64,000 nt of DNA from Gnetum montanum (Eukaryota; Streptophyta; Gnetopsida; Gnetales; Gnetaceae), in the NCBI GenBank assembly GCA_015680685.1, contig MNCI01018080.1, positions 199,168 to 263,167 of the forward strand, in the 5' to 3' direction. Within the stretch, counting starts at the first letter, position 1. Every line of letters begins with the position of its first letter. Position numbers and translations under genes: made by a program. Below, piece after piece: positions 1 through 13,161 of the stretch. The notes under the pieces are model-generated. The model had not been told where the DNA came from and did no database searches. It was given only the letters and a program-made list of their open reading frames with translations.

Positions 1-197
1 GAGAGACCTTAGGAATGTATGCTCGAGGTCAACTATACAACCTACGAACCCATCAAATCCAAGAGCTTATTCAGTGGGTAGCAAAAGAAGAAGGAGAATT
101 AGCTACATGGGAGAGTGTTGAAAAACATCAACGGGACCAAAATCGCAACTTAACAAAGGTCCATGAGTATAACAAGGAGAAATCAACAAATCTCAAG
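1..197 (+). pseudogene. gag fragment, Athila-type, plus strand
   Basis: About 60 codons read through the C-terminal part of a Ty3/Gypsy Gag (YARGQLYNLRTHQIQELI, then KEEGELATWESVEKHQRDQ). They match almost residue for residue the gag of element B at 15150-15370, which lies on the opposite strand. Homology stops abruptly after the NLK codons near 197; the next 90 bases match nothing else I recognise in the window, and from 287 the sequence is the minus-strand post-pol ORF of element A. The fragment runs off the left edge, so its length is unknown. It sits where A's 3' LTR would be expected. It is a broken remnant, not a gene. Confidence 0.8.
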
Positions 198-286
198 GTG
201 CTTATTTCAATAACTGATTTTTATTGGATGGCATGTACCTCCTTCATTGATAGGGTTCTATTCTCTTGTACTAGGTGAATCATATC

Positions 287-2246
287 CTAGTTGATTATCA
301 TAAGTTGTTCTCTTAACTGATGGATGCTCTCTTCAAGATTTTTTTTTTGCTTCTCTATGTTGGTGAACCTAGCATTATCTATAGCAATTTGCTTATTTTC
401 TTCATGTACCACAGTGAGTACCTTAGCATGTGTATATGTATGTGCTTTTGCTATTGAGGCATTCCAAATTACTTTCTCCTTTTCATTTTCTATCTGCTTA
501 TTATGCTCCATGAGGAAATTGATTTGTTTTGTTCTAAACTACTCTAGTTGGTAAATTGAGTAGGATCTCTTCATTCTGCCCTTAGGATCATGCGCTCTTC
601 TTGTAATATACAAATTTTATTGTCTACATGCTCTTTCCTAGTATTTTCCATGACTAGCTTACCCTTGGTTACTATGAGTTCTAATTGTATTACCATGACA
701 TCACTTGGGATGTCAAAAAGATTTGTCATGACTTGCCCAGTCTTTAGTAGTCGATCCAGCACATCCTCATGATCTACAGGAGCCAACTAGCATGTGAGCA
801 TCTCTAGCTCTAGAAAGATCAACTAGCAACATAACAGGTACATTGAATGATTTCTTTATGTGATTTGTAAGCACTTCTATGGCTCCTGCTGCATCCCAAT
901 GCTGCATAACCATACCTATGGCTCTTTCTTCAGTTTCTAGCACCACTTGGAATGATGCAACGGTCCCAGAATTCTATTGTGACAATTTGGTCCTTTCCTC
1001 TTAACTACAATGAAATCTGCCCACTAGTAGGATCTATGGAAATTGTGGGTTGGATGGCACTATCGATGACTTTATACAATTTGGCCTCCTCATGTGTTCT
1101 CCAACTGATGATCTCTCTAATTTTTTGTAGATGACTTATTGATGGCTTGTAGTCTTGCGGAGGCGATAGTGGAACATGTTGTTGCTATTGTTCTTGTTGC
1201 TGCTATTACTCTTGCTACTACTATTGTTGTTGCTATTAACCACTGGGTCCTACTTATTGCTGTTGTATAGTAGTTTGAGTGGTTTCCACAACATCTATTT
1301 GTTTCTTCACTTGGTCCTTCTTTGATGGTGTCAACTTAAGCAGTTTAGCATAGGAAGCATTCTAAGCCGTCTTAGGGACATCATTGATGTATCCTAGGAT
1401 TCCAATATGTCTACATAGCTTCCTGATGAGGCAAGATAATGGAAGTATCAACTTCCCTGCCTTCTTTTCCTCAAACTACTATTGGATCTCAAGGAAATAG
1501 AGGTGCACGATGTTTACATTAAATTTCCCCATTAAAATCACACTTCCTTTAGTTGCATATGTGGATATCCTATTCAATCGTTTTTTGGGAAATAAATAAT
1601 ATGTGTTAATTTTGAAGTAAATCCTTTCTTCAAGAGTTAGCTCATTGTCATCCTTGTCATCTTTTGCCATATGCTCTTTGCAACCATAATTTTCTTGTAT
1701 ATGTATTTGATCTAGTGAAAATATGTGCTACTTTTGCCCCTTCATTGGGCACATTAAGGGGTTCAACTATCACCTTTAGAGAATAGGATATTGAGACTCT
1801 CTCAATGTCAATTGTTACATCTTTTCCTTTGTTATGCTAGAATTGATATGTGTCTTCCAAATATCATTCGTCATTGTTTGTGAGTGTAGGCCATAACGAT
1901 GATGCTTAGAGTTGCACCTTCATCATTTTTGGAGCAAATTCTACGAATGGATCCAAGTTAAGCTCTACGATCATGGTGGACATGATCATTTTCTCCTGGA
2001 TGGCTTGGAGGTAATCTGGTGATAACGTGAGGTACTATCCTTGTGTTGGTGCTTATGGATCTTCTGTCTCTACCTAGGCCAAGTGTCTTGTAGTAGGAGT
2101 TTCTTGATGGAGACTAAGGAATTGAGCCTCTTTCCCCACATGTTTTGCTTGTGGGATCTTTTTCCTTATTCGGCCTCGCCTATGGCCTCTTAGCCTTTTG
2201 CTTGCTACCTATGAAGGTCCTCTTGTTGCTCCTTTTTAAAGGCCGT
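287..2246 (-). pseudogene. post-pol extra ORF of element A (degenerate)
   Basis: This is the extra ORF that follows pol in element A. By alignment with the other copies the start codon site is 2246-2244, but it now reads ACG instead of ATG. Around 1670-1380 there is a segment ELTLEERIYFKI, then KLILPLSCLIRKLCRHIGI, of the kind found in the 'putative plant transposon protein' domain that occurs in plant Ty3/Gypsy extra ORFs (family assignment from memory). The 3' half (786-287) is coiled-coil-like and charged, with the conserved core EKEKVIWNASIAKAHTYTHAKV. Several stops interrupt the frame. The conserved C-terminal tail seen in C and E3 is missing, because the copy is cut at about 287. Confidence 0.7.
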
Positions 2247-4300
2247 ATGCAATCACCAAGGGTTTGTAAATTATTAAAATGTTTACTCTAGTTCTTAATA
2301 ACTCTTTCCTTACTTGTAACCTTTATTAGATAAAGTTTTAGCTTGTTATGATTGTAGAGTTAGAAAAATCTTCAAAAAGGAACCCCTTAGGTGTTAGTTT
2401 CCTTATAGCTCTTCAAAGTTCTCTATTTTGCTCTTATTTAAAGCCTATGATAGTTGGTATGGGTTATTAAGAGGATTATTTAAGTGTTTTTGACTTTAGT
2501 ATGACTGATTTTTATTAAAAATTTGCATTTTTTCTTTCATACCTACCCTTATGATACCTTCCAAGCATTAGAAAATTCTAACTGAAATTTAAGTGATATC
2601 AATCTAAGCACCTCCCACAACTAAGTTGAGAGCTCTATGATCAAAAAAGTTCAAGAATTGCAGAAATCATGCAATTAGAGCTACATGTGTGGAGTTATGA
2701 GCATTTGAAGTTGGGAGGTCAGAGCTCTTAGTTCAGATGAAAAAATGGCAAAAAGTCCATTAGCTTCAAAATTTGAAAATGAAAAATTCACTAAGTACCC
2801 TGCTCTATATATTAGGGGTGAAAACTTCAATTTTTTCATTGATTTTTCTTGAAAAAGAATGAGTTAGTTGGAATGTCTAGAAGCTATGAAACATGTCTAA
2901 AGGATCTAGGGCTACGAATGATGCATATTTTTTGAGACTTTGGCATAGAAAGTGCATAATGAAGGAATCTTGGGCTATGAAAGTTTATTAAGTGTTCTGG
3001 ATGGATAGGAAATGTCTGATGAAGTTTTAGTGTCCAATTGGAGTTTGAGATGATTAAGAAAGGATTTTATTAACATTATTATTGTTGGAATGATCAAGAT
3101 GATGTGGAATTTCTTGCTACATATAAGATGCAATAGTTATACAAGTGGATCCTCCCCAAAGCAAGCTCCAGCCCTTAATGCCCTTGTATACCACACCACA
3201 AAGTGTTCATGGGCACTCAAGGAGTTGAATGTAATGCATACCTATTAAGCAAAATACACATGTTAGCACCAAGTTGGGAAAATTATACTATCTTACACAA
3301 AATCACAAGTTATGATTACATATACAATGAGATGAAATGGACTTAGAAGGGATTGCTGAAATTGGGATGTGAGGTGTCTTACCATAGGCATAATGAATTC
3401 TTGTGTTTTATTAGTAGTTATGGTAATCATTAGTATTTTTGTCCAAGATTCAAACCAAGTCCAGACCACATTCTAGTAACATCGCATTGGTTTACATCTT
3501 AGATTCATCATCATAAGGCTATCACCATTGCAAGGAGTATTATCACTTGGTGTGTTGTCTAAGGAAAGTGTTTATTTAGTGCATGTTTTTCTATTTTTTA
3601 GATTTTTAAGAGGCCACCTATCTTTAGGAATGGGTTCTTGTGCATTTATTTTATTTTTAATTGTGCTAACCTTACCAAAGGACTACCTTTAGGCATGGGT
3701 AACATGTCTTTCTAGTGATATGATAAGGTAGCACTTATTGTACTCTTACTTCCATTTTTCGTTAGATCTACAAGAACATAATAAAACCTTAACAATTTGA
3801 GAAGATCCACAAGTCCCCTTGATGTTACATGCTTTACATTCCCACTTAGTTCTTCACTTTTCAGTCTAGGTATAATGATCACAAGTTTATTCTTAGTTTG
3901 TTGATGGAAAGAATATCATTATGGACATGGTAAGAACCTTTTATTAATGGAATGGATGGATGAATGTTGTGGTCTCATTATATGAATAATCAGTTCCTTA
4001 TGACTTGATAATATAGAGAAATCTTCATCTTATTAGACTACATCTTACCTTATTCTTAATGTGTTTTATTAGTAATCAAAAATATTTACAAAGAAAATGA
4101 AAATAGAGTATGAAAAAGATAGTAAAAATGGAAAATATGTAAAAAATGAAAATGTTAAAAGAATGAAAAATTATTAAAGAATGGAAAAATTTGAAAGAAT
4201 TAAGAAATTATTAAGAAAGTGAAAAGTATAGAAGAATAGAAAAGTAAAAAGAAAGTGAAAAGTTCATTAAAGTACCTATGGGTCTAGATGGACACCCTCA
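2247..4300 (-). other. post-pol spacer of element A
   Basis: This stretch is non-coding and about 2 kb long, between the integrase end and the post-pol ORF. In minus-strand order it holds ACCCATGCCTAAAGGTAG-type repeats (3713-3682 and, weaker, 3642-3615), a 57-nt hairpin (3192-3136), three spaced copies of a TTCATAGCCC-like repeat (about 2975-2880), a TATA box (2813-2804) and a possible leader ending at GGGAG followed by GTGCTT near 2620. AT-rich purine runs lie at 4080-4260. The counterparts in C and E3 have the same order of parts. Confidence 0.55.
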
Positions 4301-4349
4301 CGACTATCATTAGGATTAGTTAAATGAAAGAGAGAATGGGTGGAAGTCA

Positions 4350-5560
4350 ATTGGATAGATTTGGTAGATTCCTTGGATGTTCATAGTAGAATTTGACTTG
4401 TTGGATGTTAGCAAGAATGAGCTTATGTGGACAGGATGGGTGGTAGATATGTAAGACACCAGATGGATAAGTGGCCTAAACAATGTATGGTCTCTCCCAA
4501 AGTGTCTAAAATTTGGCTTTTTGGGGTAGATGATTAGGATTATGGTACAGGACCTTATAACCCAGTTATATAGTTACTTGCCTTATTCGTGTATCATGCC
4601 TAATTTTGGATTAATTTTTATGGACTTCATTACTCATGAGTGCTACAAGCCTATTTTCATCTAAAAGATTTAGATTCATGTGGCATTCTCATTGGGCTAA
4701 GCTGAAATCAAGGTCAAGTTGACTGGCAGTAGCTAAGGTTTGAAGCTTTTCCTGAATAGGAAGTGTCGATAGTTATCCATAAACTATCTTGTACAGGGAG
4801 TATCCTATGGGTAACTTCCATGATGTCCTATAGGCCCATAGAGCATTGTTAAGTTTAATACTCTAATCCTTCCTAAATTTACTAATTTTTCTAGTTAAGA
4901 TTCTAGTGATTTTTTGGTTAGTAACTTCCATTTGACCATTAGCTTGGGGGTGGTATGGTGTAGTTAGTTTATGGTTGATCCCCAATTGTTGCATGAGCTT
5001 CTTAAAGGTAGCACCCTTAAAATGAGTTTCATTGTTAGATATGAGCTATTTGGGTACTTCAAATCTATTCACCACATTCTGTTGGAAGAATTTGGTAGTG
5101 GTCTTGGTTGTACAATCTTTAACTATTGCTACCTCTACCCACTTTATACAGTAATCCATAGTCACGATTATATATGCTCTTCCATTTGACATCGGCATTA
5201 TGGGTCCCATAAAATCAATTCCCCATATATCAAATGGCTCCAAAGGCTATATCTGCTATGGTGGTCCATCATTTTTGGCCATTATTCCTCCATCCTTCTA
5301 ACATCTATCACAATATTATGTAAAGTTGTGGGCATCTATGAATAATGTATGCCAAAAGTAGCCTACCATTATTAGTTTGAGTATTAGTCTGCACCTTGCA
5401 TAGTGGCCACCACATGGACCTTCATGGGCATCTTGTAGAACTTATTGTTGGTCACACTTTGGCACACACCATCTGACTAGCTCACCTGCATAGATCTTGT
5501 ATAGAGTGCCATGGATTTCCATATATCTTTTTGCTCTATGAAGGAATTGTTCTTATTGTT
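4350..5560 (-). pseudogene. integrase of element A (degenerate)
   Basis: This is the integrase core of a Ty3/Gypsy Pol. The segment at 5243-5046 reads [22 protein letters not shown], then [10 protein letters not shown], the signature around the first catalytic Asp (in GIDFMGP). The second catalytic region, near 5050-4985, reads NNETHF where family members have DNGTHF, so the second Asp is lost. It is followed by GATFKKLMQQLG. Stops and frameshifts are spread through it. The zinc-binding N-terminus should lie near 5500-5300, where only fragments are readable. It is inactive. Confidence 0.75.
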
Positions 5561-5699
5561 TCTTACTCCATTTAGTAGGAAGCTCTTATGTTGATAGATA
5601 AGTTAGATATTCTACTATTCGTTGCTTCCTTGTTGAATTTATAACCTTTACTATTTTAGTAAATAGGTTTTCATTGGGGAACTAGTCAAATAAAGCTTC

Positions 5700-6960
5700 T
5701 TATTAACCTTGGAAATCCCACTTTAGCCATGATAGATGATTGGCTACCACATTTTTTGCACCCTTTTTATCGATCATCGTGATGTTGAATTCCTATAGGA
5801 TAATAAGCCATCTAATCACTTTGGGACTGACTGCTGGTTTATTCATGAAAAACTAGATGGAACTATGATCAATATAGACATAGATTTGATACCTAAGCAC
5901 ATAATGTCTAAATTTCTTAAGAGTGTACACCAAGGCCATCAGCTCCTTTACCATTGTGGTGTAGTTTAATTATGCTTCAATGATGCTTCTGCTAGTACAA
6001 TGTATATAATAGGATCTCTTCTAATCATCTAGTTGTGTTAGTATTGCAACAAGTGTGTAATTGGAAGCACTAGTCATGATGTGAAAAGGCCTAGACCAAT
6101 TTCAAGTTTGAAGGATTGGTGTCTCAACTAATTTTTTCTTCAAAGTTTCAAATGTCTTTTCACATGACTCTATCCATTGGAAGGATGCATACTTCTTAGT
6201 GAGTTTCATGAATGGTTTTGCTATCTTTGAAAAATTCTCTATAAATCTTTTATAATATCCCATGTGGCCCAAGATTGATCTCACATCTTTTACTATTTAT
6301 GGCCTTTGAGTGATATTCTGTATGACTCAAATTTTCTCAAGATGTACCTCAATATCTTTTTGAGAGATTTTATGTTCCAACACTATACCATCCTAGACCA
6401 TAAGCTAGATTTTCTACTAATGAAGCTTGAGATTGGTTTCCACACATCTTTTTAGTACTTACTCTAACCAGTCTAGTGCTTGCTTGAGATCTAGCCCATA
6501 TGTCAAAAAACCATCCATTCTATTTTTGGAAGATGCTTAGTACCAATCTCTAGAAGGTGGTTGGAGTATTGCAGAGACCAAAAGGCATCTGCCTGTAGGA
6601 AAATGTTTTCCATGGACCAGTGAATATCATTTTCTCTTGGTCTTTAGGTGTAATGCAAATCTAAATATATTTGTTGTATTTATCCAGAAAACTATAATAC
6701 TCATGTCTAGCAATGGTATCCATGACCCGATCAACAAATGACAGAGGGAAGTAATCCTTGAATGTAGCAATATTCAACATCTAGAAATCAATGCAAACTC
6801 ACCATTTATTCCCATTCTTTGGAACAATCACTAAGGGATTGACCTAATCACTATTCATTATAGGATAGCTAAATCCTACCTTTAGTAATTTCTCCAACTC
6901 TTTCTTGAATACTTCTTTAGTTTGGGATTAAGCCTTCATCAGGGTTGGCATTGTGGTTTG
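5700..6960 (-). pseudogene. reverse transcriptase / RNase H of element A (degenerate)
   Basis: In minus-strand order: the RT palm and fingers (IFTGPW, then RQMPFGLCNTPTTF) at about 6640-6540, the catalytic box near 6515, the connection region ILGHMGYYKRFIENFSKIA at 6280-6220, and RNase H remnants to 5750. The catalytic box reads MDGF rather than MDDF, a change at a catalytic Asp, and a frameshift falls just before it. In-frame TAG and TAA codons replace expected Gln codons. The enzyme cannot be functional. The family is Ty3/Gypsy, Tat/Athila side. Confidence 0.75.
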
Positions 6961-6999
6961 ATTGTTGGATCAGTACATATTCGATGTTAATAGATTCTT

Positions 7000-8010
7000 G
7001 AATCAATTCCCATGATCTCATTGTAAGACCATGCAAATGTTGTGGGCCATCTATTAATCACTTTTAGCAACTTCTTCTTCTATTCGTCTTTTAGATTGAC
7101 ATTTAATTATAATCAACTTTTTATTGTTTAGGAAACCATATTCTAATGTTGTTGGTAGGGCTTTTAGTTCTAGTGGTTTTAGCTCCATAGTGTTTGGATC
7201 TCCAATTTTCCCTAGTCTACCTCTTCTTCTTAACTTGTTCATGGTTAGAAGTGCCTTTTGCTTAATTGCTCTGGCTTATCAGCCTCTTTAAGGTAGGCAC
7301 TAATAATTTGCTTTGCTAGTTTCATGTACTTGTTGGATTGAGTTTCTTCATTTGTGATCAACTACTAGATGCCTTCTTATTATGTGGCTATTGCATATAG
7401 ATAATTTTGCACACATATTTCTTCTATACATTTATTGCATGCCTTGGTATCTTTTTGTTTAATGGTCCATATCCTCTACACTTAATTGCATCCGTTATCG
7501 CTATATGTGATACATGGAACTTTACATATTTTTATGATGCTGAATTCGTCTTCCTTGGAAATATCCAAGGAAAAATCATGAATACCAAGCTTAGCATTAA
7601 CAATGCTAAGACAAGCTCTTTCCATGATAATTGGAAATTCACCCTTATTTTTACCAACATGAATAACCAGAAGATCTGTAGGGTAAGACTAGCCACTAAT
7701 GGTGGTGATCACATCATCCACTTATCCTACTGGAACTATGATTAACTGGTTCACAAAATCTTATATCATGTTGCTCTTCTTCAATAATGGTAGATTCTAG
7801 GCCTAATACATGTCTTGTGAGATCAGGTTTACTCCAGACTTGGAATCAAGTAGAGTGTTCCATGGTTTCTACCCTGCTAACTAAAGGTAAACTAAGGGAA
7901 TTCCTAGATTTGTTTACTTTTGTGAAAGTGCTCTAACCTTTATCCAATGGATGATTATTTGAGTAAGCATGATAGTGGTTACATTGGTTTTTGACAAAGA
8001 GGTAATCTTG
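7000..8010 (-). pseudogene. aspartic protease region of element A (degenerate)
   Basis: The retroviral-type protease active site is readable at about 7862-7800 as LLDSKSGVNLISQDMY, where the family pattern is LLDSGSGVNLIS. The Gly after the catalytic Asp-Ser is replaced by Lys, followed by a TAG. Between 7745 and 7000 the minus strand carries the protease-RT linker, including the MNKLRRRGRLGKIGDPNTME stretch at 7242-7183. The longer plus-strand ORF across 7407-7745 is only a shadow of this region. Confidence 0.65.
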
Positions 8011-8559
8011 TTATTCTTTGGAAGATTGGATGAGCAGGGGATGGAAGCAGATGTGATCTCCATCCTTTGAACCTTCTTAGGACTTGTTTAGAAGAATAGT
8101 CATTTCTTGGATTGTGATTCACATGTGATCACATCTTCCTACATGTTAACTGCCCTTATTACACTTTTCTATTATGGTTCTGATGGTAGTTCCCCCTACA
8201 TGATAAGAGGTAGCACTGGCGTGAGAGGATTTGGATGTTGATTGGAAGAACTAGCGGTGGATCAATGCATGTACTAGTTTGAATCTAGCGTTGGTGGTGT
8301 TGGTTTGTGGTACCAAATGGTATAATATTATGAAGTATGAACAACATCATTACCAGGAGAGATTAGACATTGCACATGGTATCCATATGGGTTTGGCTAC
8401 CGATATGGATATTATTGGTGTGGTGGTGGCATGACCCATGATTGGGGTTGTTGCCACTGCTAACGGTACTGTTCCTATAACTATGGGTAGATTCCATTAG
8501 GATAGTATGTTGGTTGAAAAGTTTTCTTGTAGTTACATTGAGGATAAGGTAAACACTTG

Positions 8560-10500
8560 GACATTTGTTTCTAGATAAATTTGGGATTAAGCGCATATGC
8601 CCCTGTCTCTTGTAAGTGTGTCATTACGAGATAACATCCTTTAGGATGTTTGTATTGGCATAAAATACATCCTTTCTCATCTTTAGAGATTGTGTCTAAA
8701 CACTCAGCCACTAAAGCTACTTTTCCCTTTTGTCTAAAATTTTTCTTCTTCTTCTTGTCCTTGCCCTTAACAAAGGCTTTCTTTGTTCTTTCTTCTACAA
8801 TCTTCAATGTTATTGCAAAGCTTTCATCAACTAAGTTCCACATTTTCTACCTTTGCTGCAATGTTAGTTATAGATTTATAAATTGGTAGAGTCTTCTTCT
8901 AAACTACCTAATCCAAGGTTTCTTCCTCCTAGGTATCACAAACTCATACATCTCTTTTTCTGATAGATGGATCTATATTATATTCTTTTGTTAATTATCT
9001 CTTTCTTAACTCACCTTCCTCCTTTTCCACTTGATTAATCAATCTTTGTATATGATGGATAGACATTGCTGACAACCATCCTTGGACATAAACCCTAAGG
9101 TTCTCTCTAGTCTTGTTTCGTAACCCATCTACAATGTGCCTTAGCTATTCCTATTGTGAGCATCCATGGCTTGAGCATCTATGTAGTAGTGAATAATGCC
9201 TACCCATTGCCACATCAAGGGATTCATGGGTCCTTTGCTTTCATCATTGGATTTATTTTTGCAAATTGGACACTAGTGAATAAGTTTGATATTTATCATT
9301 GAAGAGCTCTAACATGGTACTCCATCTTCTAATTGATTCTAATTAAAGTGAGCTATATGAGCTCTTAGCTTCTTTCACAAATTTCTGTGGGAACAAATTT
9401 AATTTTTACTAGTCACTTTCAATATTTTGCAGGGTGTAGGCATTGTGAAATGCTTGAAGGTGGTGTTGAAGATCAACATTATAACTAGCCTCAAATTTGG
9501 GCATGTTATTCATATCTAGTCTTTTAATACAACTATCCCCTGATGTGCCTGGTTGAAATATAGATAACTTCCCTAATGTTGATCATGCTTCGAATAGCCA
9601 ATACGAGTTCATCATCATAATCGGGTTTGTTGGCTTTGTTGTAGTGATTTCCCCTTTGGTGGTCATGTTGTTCTCGATCTTCTCTCCTATTTCTATGTCT
9701 TCTTCATTCATAATCTTCATCTTCCTCATCTAAATGCCTTATGTGATAGTCTTGGTGATCATGAGTCCTTTTTTCCTCCCTATCATGGTCTTGGTACCTT
9801 AGCCTCCTCCTATAAGAGTCCATTGATGATTATGAGGATGAGGACAAGGTAGTAGGAGAATGGTGTTGACTTTTCCTCCTTTCATGACTCTCACATTCTT
9901 CTCTATAGGATCTCATAGAATTCTTGGCCTTGAGTCCTACTTAAACCTTGAGTCAGTTGCCTTCCTCTTAGGTGTCTCTGCTAGGGTGGAATGCAGTTGA
10001 ACTTTGATAGGTTCCTCCAATCAAATGATAGGTGTTTGCGAATGGACTTCATGATTCTAGTGGAGTTTCTTAGTGATGAATGCATTACCATTAAGCTCTT
10101 CTAAGACAATAGGAGAGTTGATGTTCTTTCCTTTATTTTGGACATGTTTAATTTTCATGGTCATGTCTCTCTTTACTTAATCCTTAGAGGGTTGATAGGG
10201 CCATGTCATGTGTTTGGTCACATGATACCTATCAAGTGCCTTACTTAGATTTATGCTCCTTAGAGCTATTTGAAGCATGATGGATGGTGAGCACTCTGGA
10301 GGTAGAAAAATTGTACCTTGAAGATCTCTCCACCTTAGTTACCCATCTTGGTGAAAGATGAAAGTAAATTCAGGATAATAAGGATCATGATGAGAATATG
10401 AGATCCTTGCTTACATTGGCATACTCCATTCTTCATTATCACTGATTCTGTTATTGCTTAATTTTATCTCTTTGGTAGGTGATGATGTATCTTTATTTGA
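8560..10500 (-). pseudogene. gag of element A (degenerate)
   Basis: Gag of the Athila-like family. At 9300-9000 the minus strand reads NEKYQTYS, then IQRLINQVEKEEGELRKR, parallel to B's gag. At 8843-8571 the Gag C-terminus has a Lys-rich block (KGKDKKKKKNFRQKGK) and a Cys/His cluster GCILCQYKHPKGCY that probably replaces a standard zinc knuckle. Both parts recur in E3 (32641-32920). The frame is broken by many stops. The start is not resolved; the primer-binding site is at 10598-10579. Confidence 0.65.
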
Positions 10501-10578
10501 AGCCACATTGTGGTTTAATACTTTTGGTTCTTAATATAACAAACTTTATGAAATTAATTACTTAGCATACATTGACTT

Positions 10579-10598
10579 GTCCTTGGCAATAGCACCAA
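10579..10598 (-). other. primer-binding site of element A (tRNA-Asp type)
   Basis: The minus strand reads TTGGTGCTATTGCCAAGGAC, directly after the LTR end. It is a mutated form of the plant tRNA-Asp type PBS (TGGCGCCGTTGCCGGGGA), which is typical of Athila-like elements. Confidence 0.75.
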
Positions 10599-11585
10599 TG
10601 ATGAGCAATGGAGTAATCCAGCATCTAATCATATAAGTCATAGGTGTTCACATGCAACCAGATTGTAATTCATGGATAAGGAAAGGTTAATATGCTAGTA
10701 GTTGGTTTATGTTTGAGACTGTTGCCTTTCCATGAGGAGTTAGTGCAGTTTATATGTATGGTTTAGCTCATAATGAGGTATATGATATTTAATGTTGGTA
10801 GGCCATTGTTACTCTTAGCAAACATAATGGAAATGGAAATGATTTCTAAATCTAAGTAAAATAAGTAAATAGATTTGTTCTAGCCTATGGCAATGAGTAT
10901 TCATTCCTAATCTTTTGTACACATATTAGGCTTTGTGTAACTACTACTAGAATACCAAGTGTACCGCTACTAGTTGTACCAAGCGATAACACTACTGGGT
11001 TACTAAGTAATTACACTTAAGTGCTTGAGATTAGTTGTACTCATTTCACTTAATAATAATAGTAATAGTAAAGTGCATGGAATAGTAAAACATTATGCTA
11101 AGTCAAAATTGTAAACTAGGAGAATGCTACAATAGTGAGAAATAACTTGATCTTTATTTCCAGTCACACTTGTATCCAAGTACAAGATGTTCAAATAAAG
11201 ATGTCATGCACTAGGTCACACTACACTGCAGGAATTCAGACTTCTAAGTGCTAGATTATGAAAGCAAATTGAAAGAGTTTTGTTACTATGGAATGAAATT
11301 TATGCAGATTTGTGCACCTAAGTTTTGTACTTATAGGCTACACACATCCCACTATATCATATCTATGATGACGTAGCTTGTGCTACGATATCATATATAT
11401 GACATCATAGATACTATATCGTAGTTACGATAGCATTAGTCAAGAAAAATTAACTTTATCATTATTTTTGGATGTTATAGCAAACATAAAATATACATTA
11501 TATTAGACATTATGCATAAAAAATAATAAAGAAAATGAGCAATTAAAGCGACTGCCAACAATATGAGCAATTTCATGTCTCATCA
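10599..11585 (-). repeat. LTR shared by elements B (3' LTR) and A (5' LTR)
   Basis: On the minus strand it starts TGATGAGACATG after a purine tract (GTGGGGGTA, 11594-11586) and ends CATCA next to A's primer-binding site. U3 holds a dense block of TATCGTAGTTACGATA and ATCATAGATATGAT half-palindromes (about 11440-11350), followed by the TATA box CCTATAAGTAC near 11330. The TG start, U3 repeat block and TATA layout match the LTRs at 29981 and 43528. Its outer side (11586 up) is the end of B's post-pol ORF, and its inner side is A's PBS, so two elements share it. Confidence 0.75.
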
Positions 11586-11851
11586 TACCCCCACGACTGA
11601 ATGAAAACTCGTCCTCGAGTTAAAGTAAGAACAAGCTACATTGATTACATAGTGGATAGGTATGGGATTATTAGATGGAAAAATGGGATGATGCTGCAGT
11701 GTGGGAAGAAAACAAAACAAAGACACAACACATAGAATATTTACAAAAATTTGGAACTCATGTAGTTCTTGGTGGTAGTGACTCCTCCATAGGTGTCTTT
11801 CCCTTTTTCTTGTGCTCCAGGTTTGGGGATTTGATAGCATTGAAGTACGGC

Positions 11852-12355
11852 CTAGAGTTTCTCCTCTTGTAAGGCCTTGAGTGCCTTGGCATGCGTGTAA
11901 GCTTTCACTTGTGTCATAGAGGCAACCCAGTCAACCTTCTCTTTTTCTTCCGCCACCCTTTTATTCTCTGTCAACAGTTTATTAAGTTGCTCGGTTCTGA
12001 AAGTGTCTAGTTGGTTTTGAGCAACCTTTGGCCCTGTATTCGGAAGGTTTAATACTTCCAAAATGGCTTGAACAGAGAAGTCAACAGTCACACCACAATT
12101 GTCAATCATGGTGCCTTCTTCTTTGTTGTGCCAAAATTGGTACATTTCCCCTAAGTACCAGGAACCGCTTTCAAAGAGGGTATCTCCTGCTTCTGCGTGC
12201 CCAGACCGTATGGTAGGAGGATCTTCTTGATGAACACTGAATGATTATTCCTCCTATTCTGCATGTTGTCTGGTAGGATCTTGTCTTCCACCTCTCCAAG
12301 ATCGTTTGATCACACCTTGAGCAAGACCTTCCTGTTGTCCACGTTTTGGGGCCAT
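11852..12355 (-). pseudogene. post-pol ORF of element B (short form)
   Basis: The start ATG is at 12355-12353, immediately after TGATTGCAG, a plausible 3' splice site. The protein begins MAPKRGQQEG, is basic, then contains the coiled-coil core EEKEKVDWVASMTQVKAYTH shared with A, E3 and D, and stops at 11852. Only two in-frame stops lie between start and end. The plant-transposon-like domain of A, C and D is absent, as in E3, so B and E3 form a short class. No cellular function is known. Confidence 0.65.
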
Positions 12356-13161
12356 CTGCAATCACACAGGACCAATTGTTAGTAAGGTTGTTACCAAAGT
12401 TAGGTTATACCTTACTGCGTGCCTTAATAAATTTCCTTTATTTTCGTATGATGTTAATTATTGGAAGAATATGTCCCTGAAAGATTATAATGTTGAGTCC
12501 TCTTTGCTTAGGTGGTTTCCCAATTTAATTTTCTGGTATAGCTAAGGGGATGAAATTGTTTTTGACACATTTTATTCTTTATTTTATAACTAATTACCCT
12601 TAATAATGTCCTTTGGGCAATGATGAATTTCAAAAATTTATGTGCTATTCAGCATGTACCCCATCCCCCATGACTAAGCTAAACACTCTGGGTTCAAGTA
12701 GGTTCAAACGGAATGAAAATCGGAGTACCAACGAGCGAGTTATGGATATGAAAGCAAGGGGGGCGCAATCTCAAGTCGTAGAGAGCAATTTTAAAAAACT
12801 CCCCCTGCATGAGTAGTTGAAAATGATGTTGATTAGCACATGGGGGTTACGTATATATATTTTTGTTGAAGTTAGGGCACTTAGAGAACATACCGAATTT
12901 TTATTATTTCTTTTGAAATTAAGCAATGTAAACTAAGGACATTTGGACGATTGTTAAAGGGTTCCAGGGTAATTCAACTAGTTCTAAAGGCACAAAAATT
13001 ATGATAGTGTGGAATTTATCAATAAGGACCTCGGATGGTAGAGAAAAAGGCTATGTGATGGTATTAAGGGAAAGAAAATTATGAAAAATTAAGCTGAGGG
13101 TAAGAAATTATGTGTTCTAGCTAGAGAATTAATGAAGATTACAACAAAATTACACAAGTGG
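12356..13161 (-). other. post-pol spacer and leader of element B
   Basis: The stretch is non-coding. It holds a TATA box (AAATATATATACG on the minus strand, about 12862-12850), then a leader with CATATCCATAACTC-type sequence shared with the other copies, and ends in TGTGATTGCAG directly before the ATG of the post-pol ORF. No clear U3-like repeat is visible upstream of the TATA box before the N gap begins. Confidence 0.5.

Noticed and set aside
7407-7745. 112-codon plus-strand ORF
   Set aside because: It lies antisense to the protease-RT linker of element A and has no features of its own.
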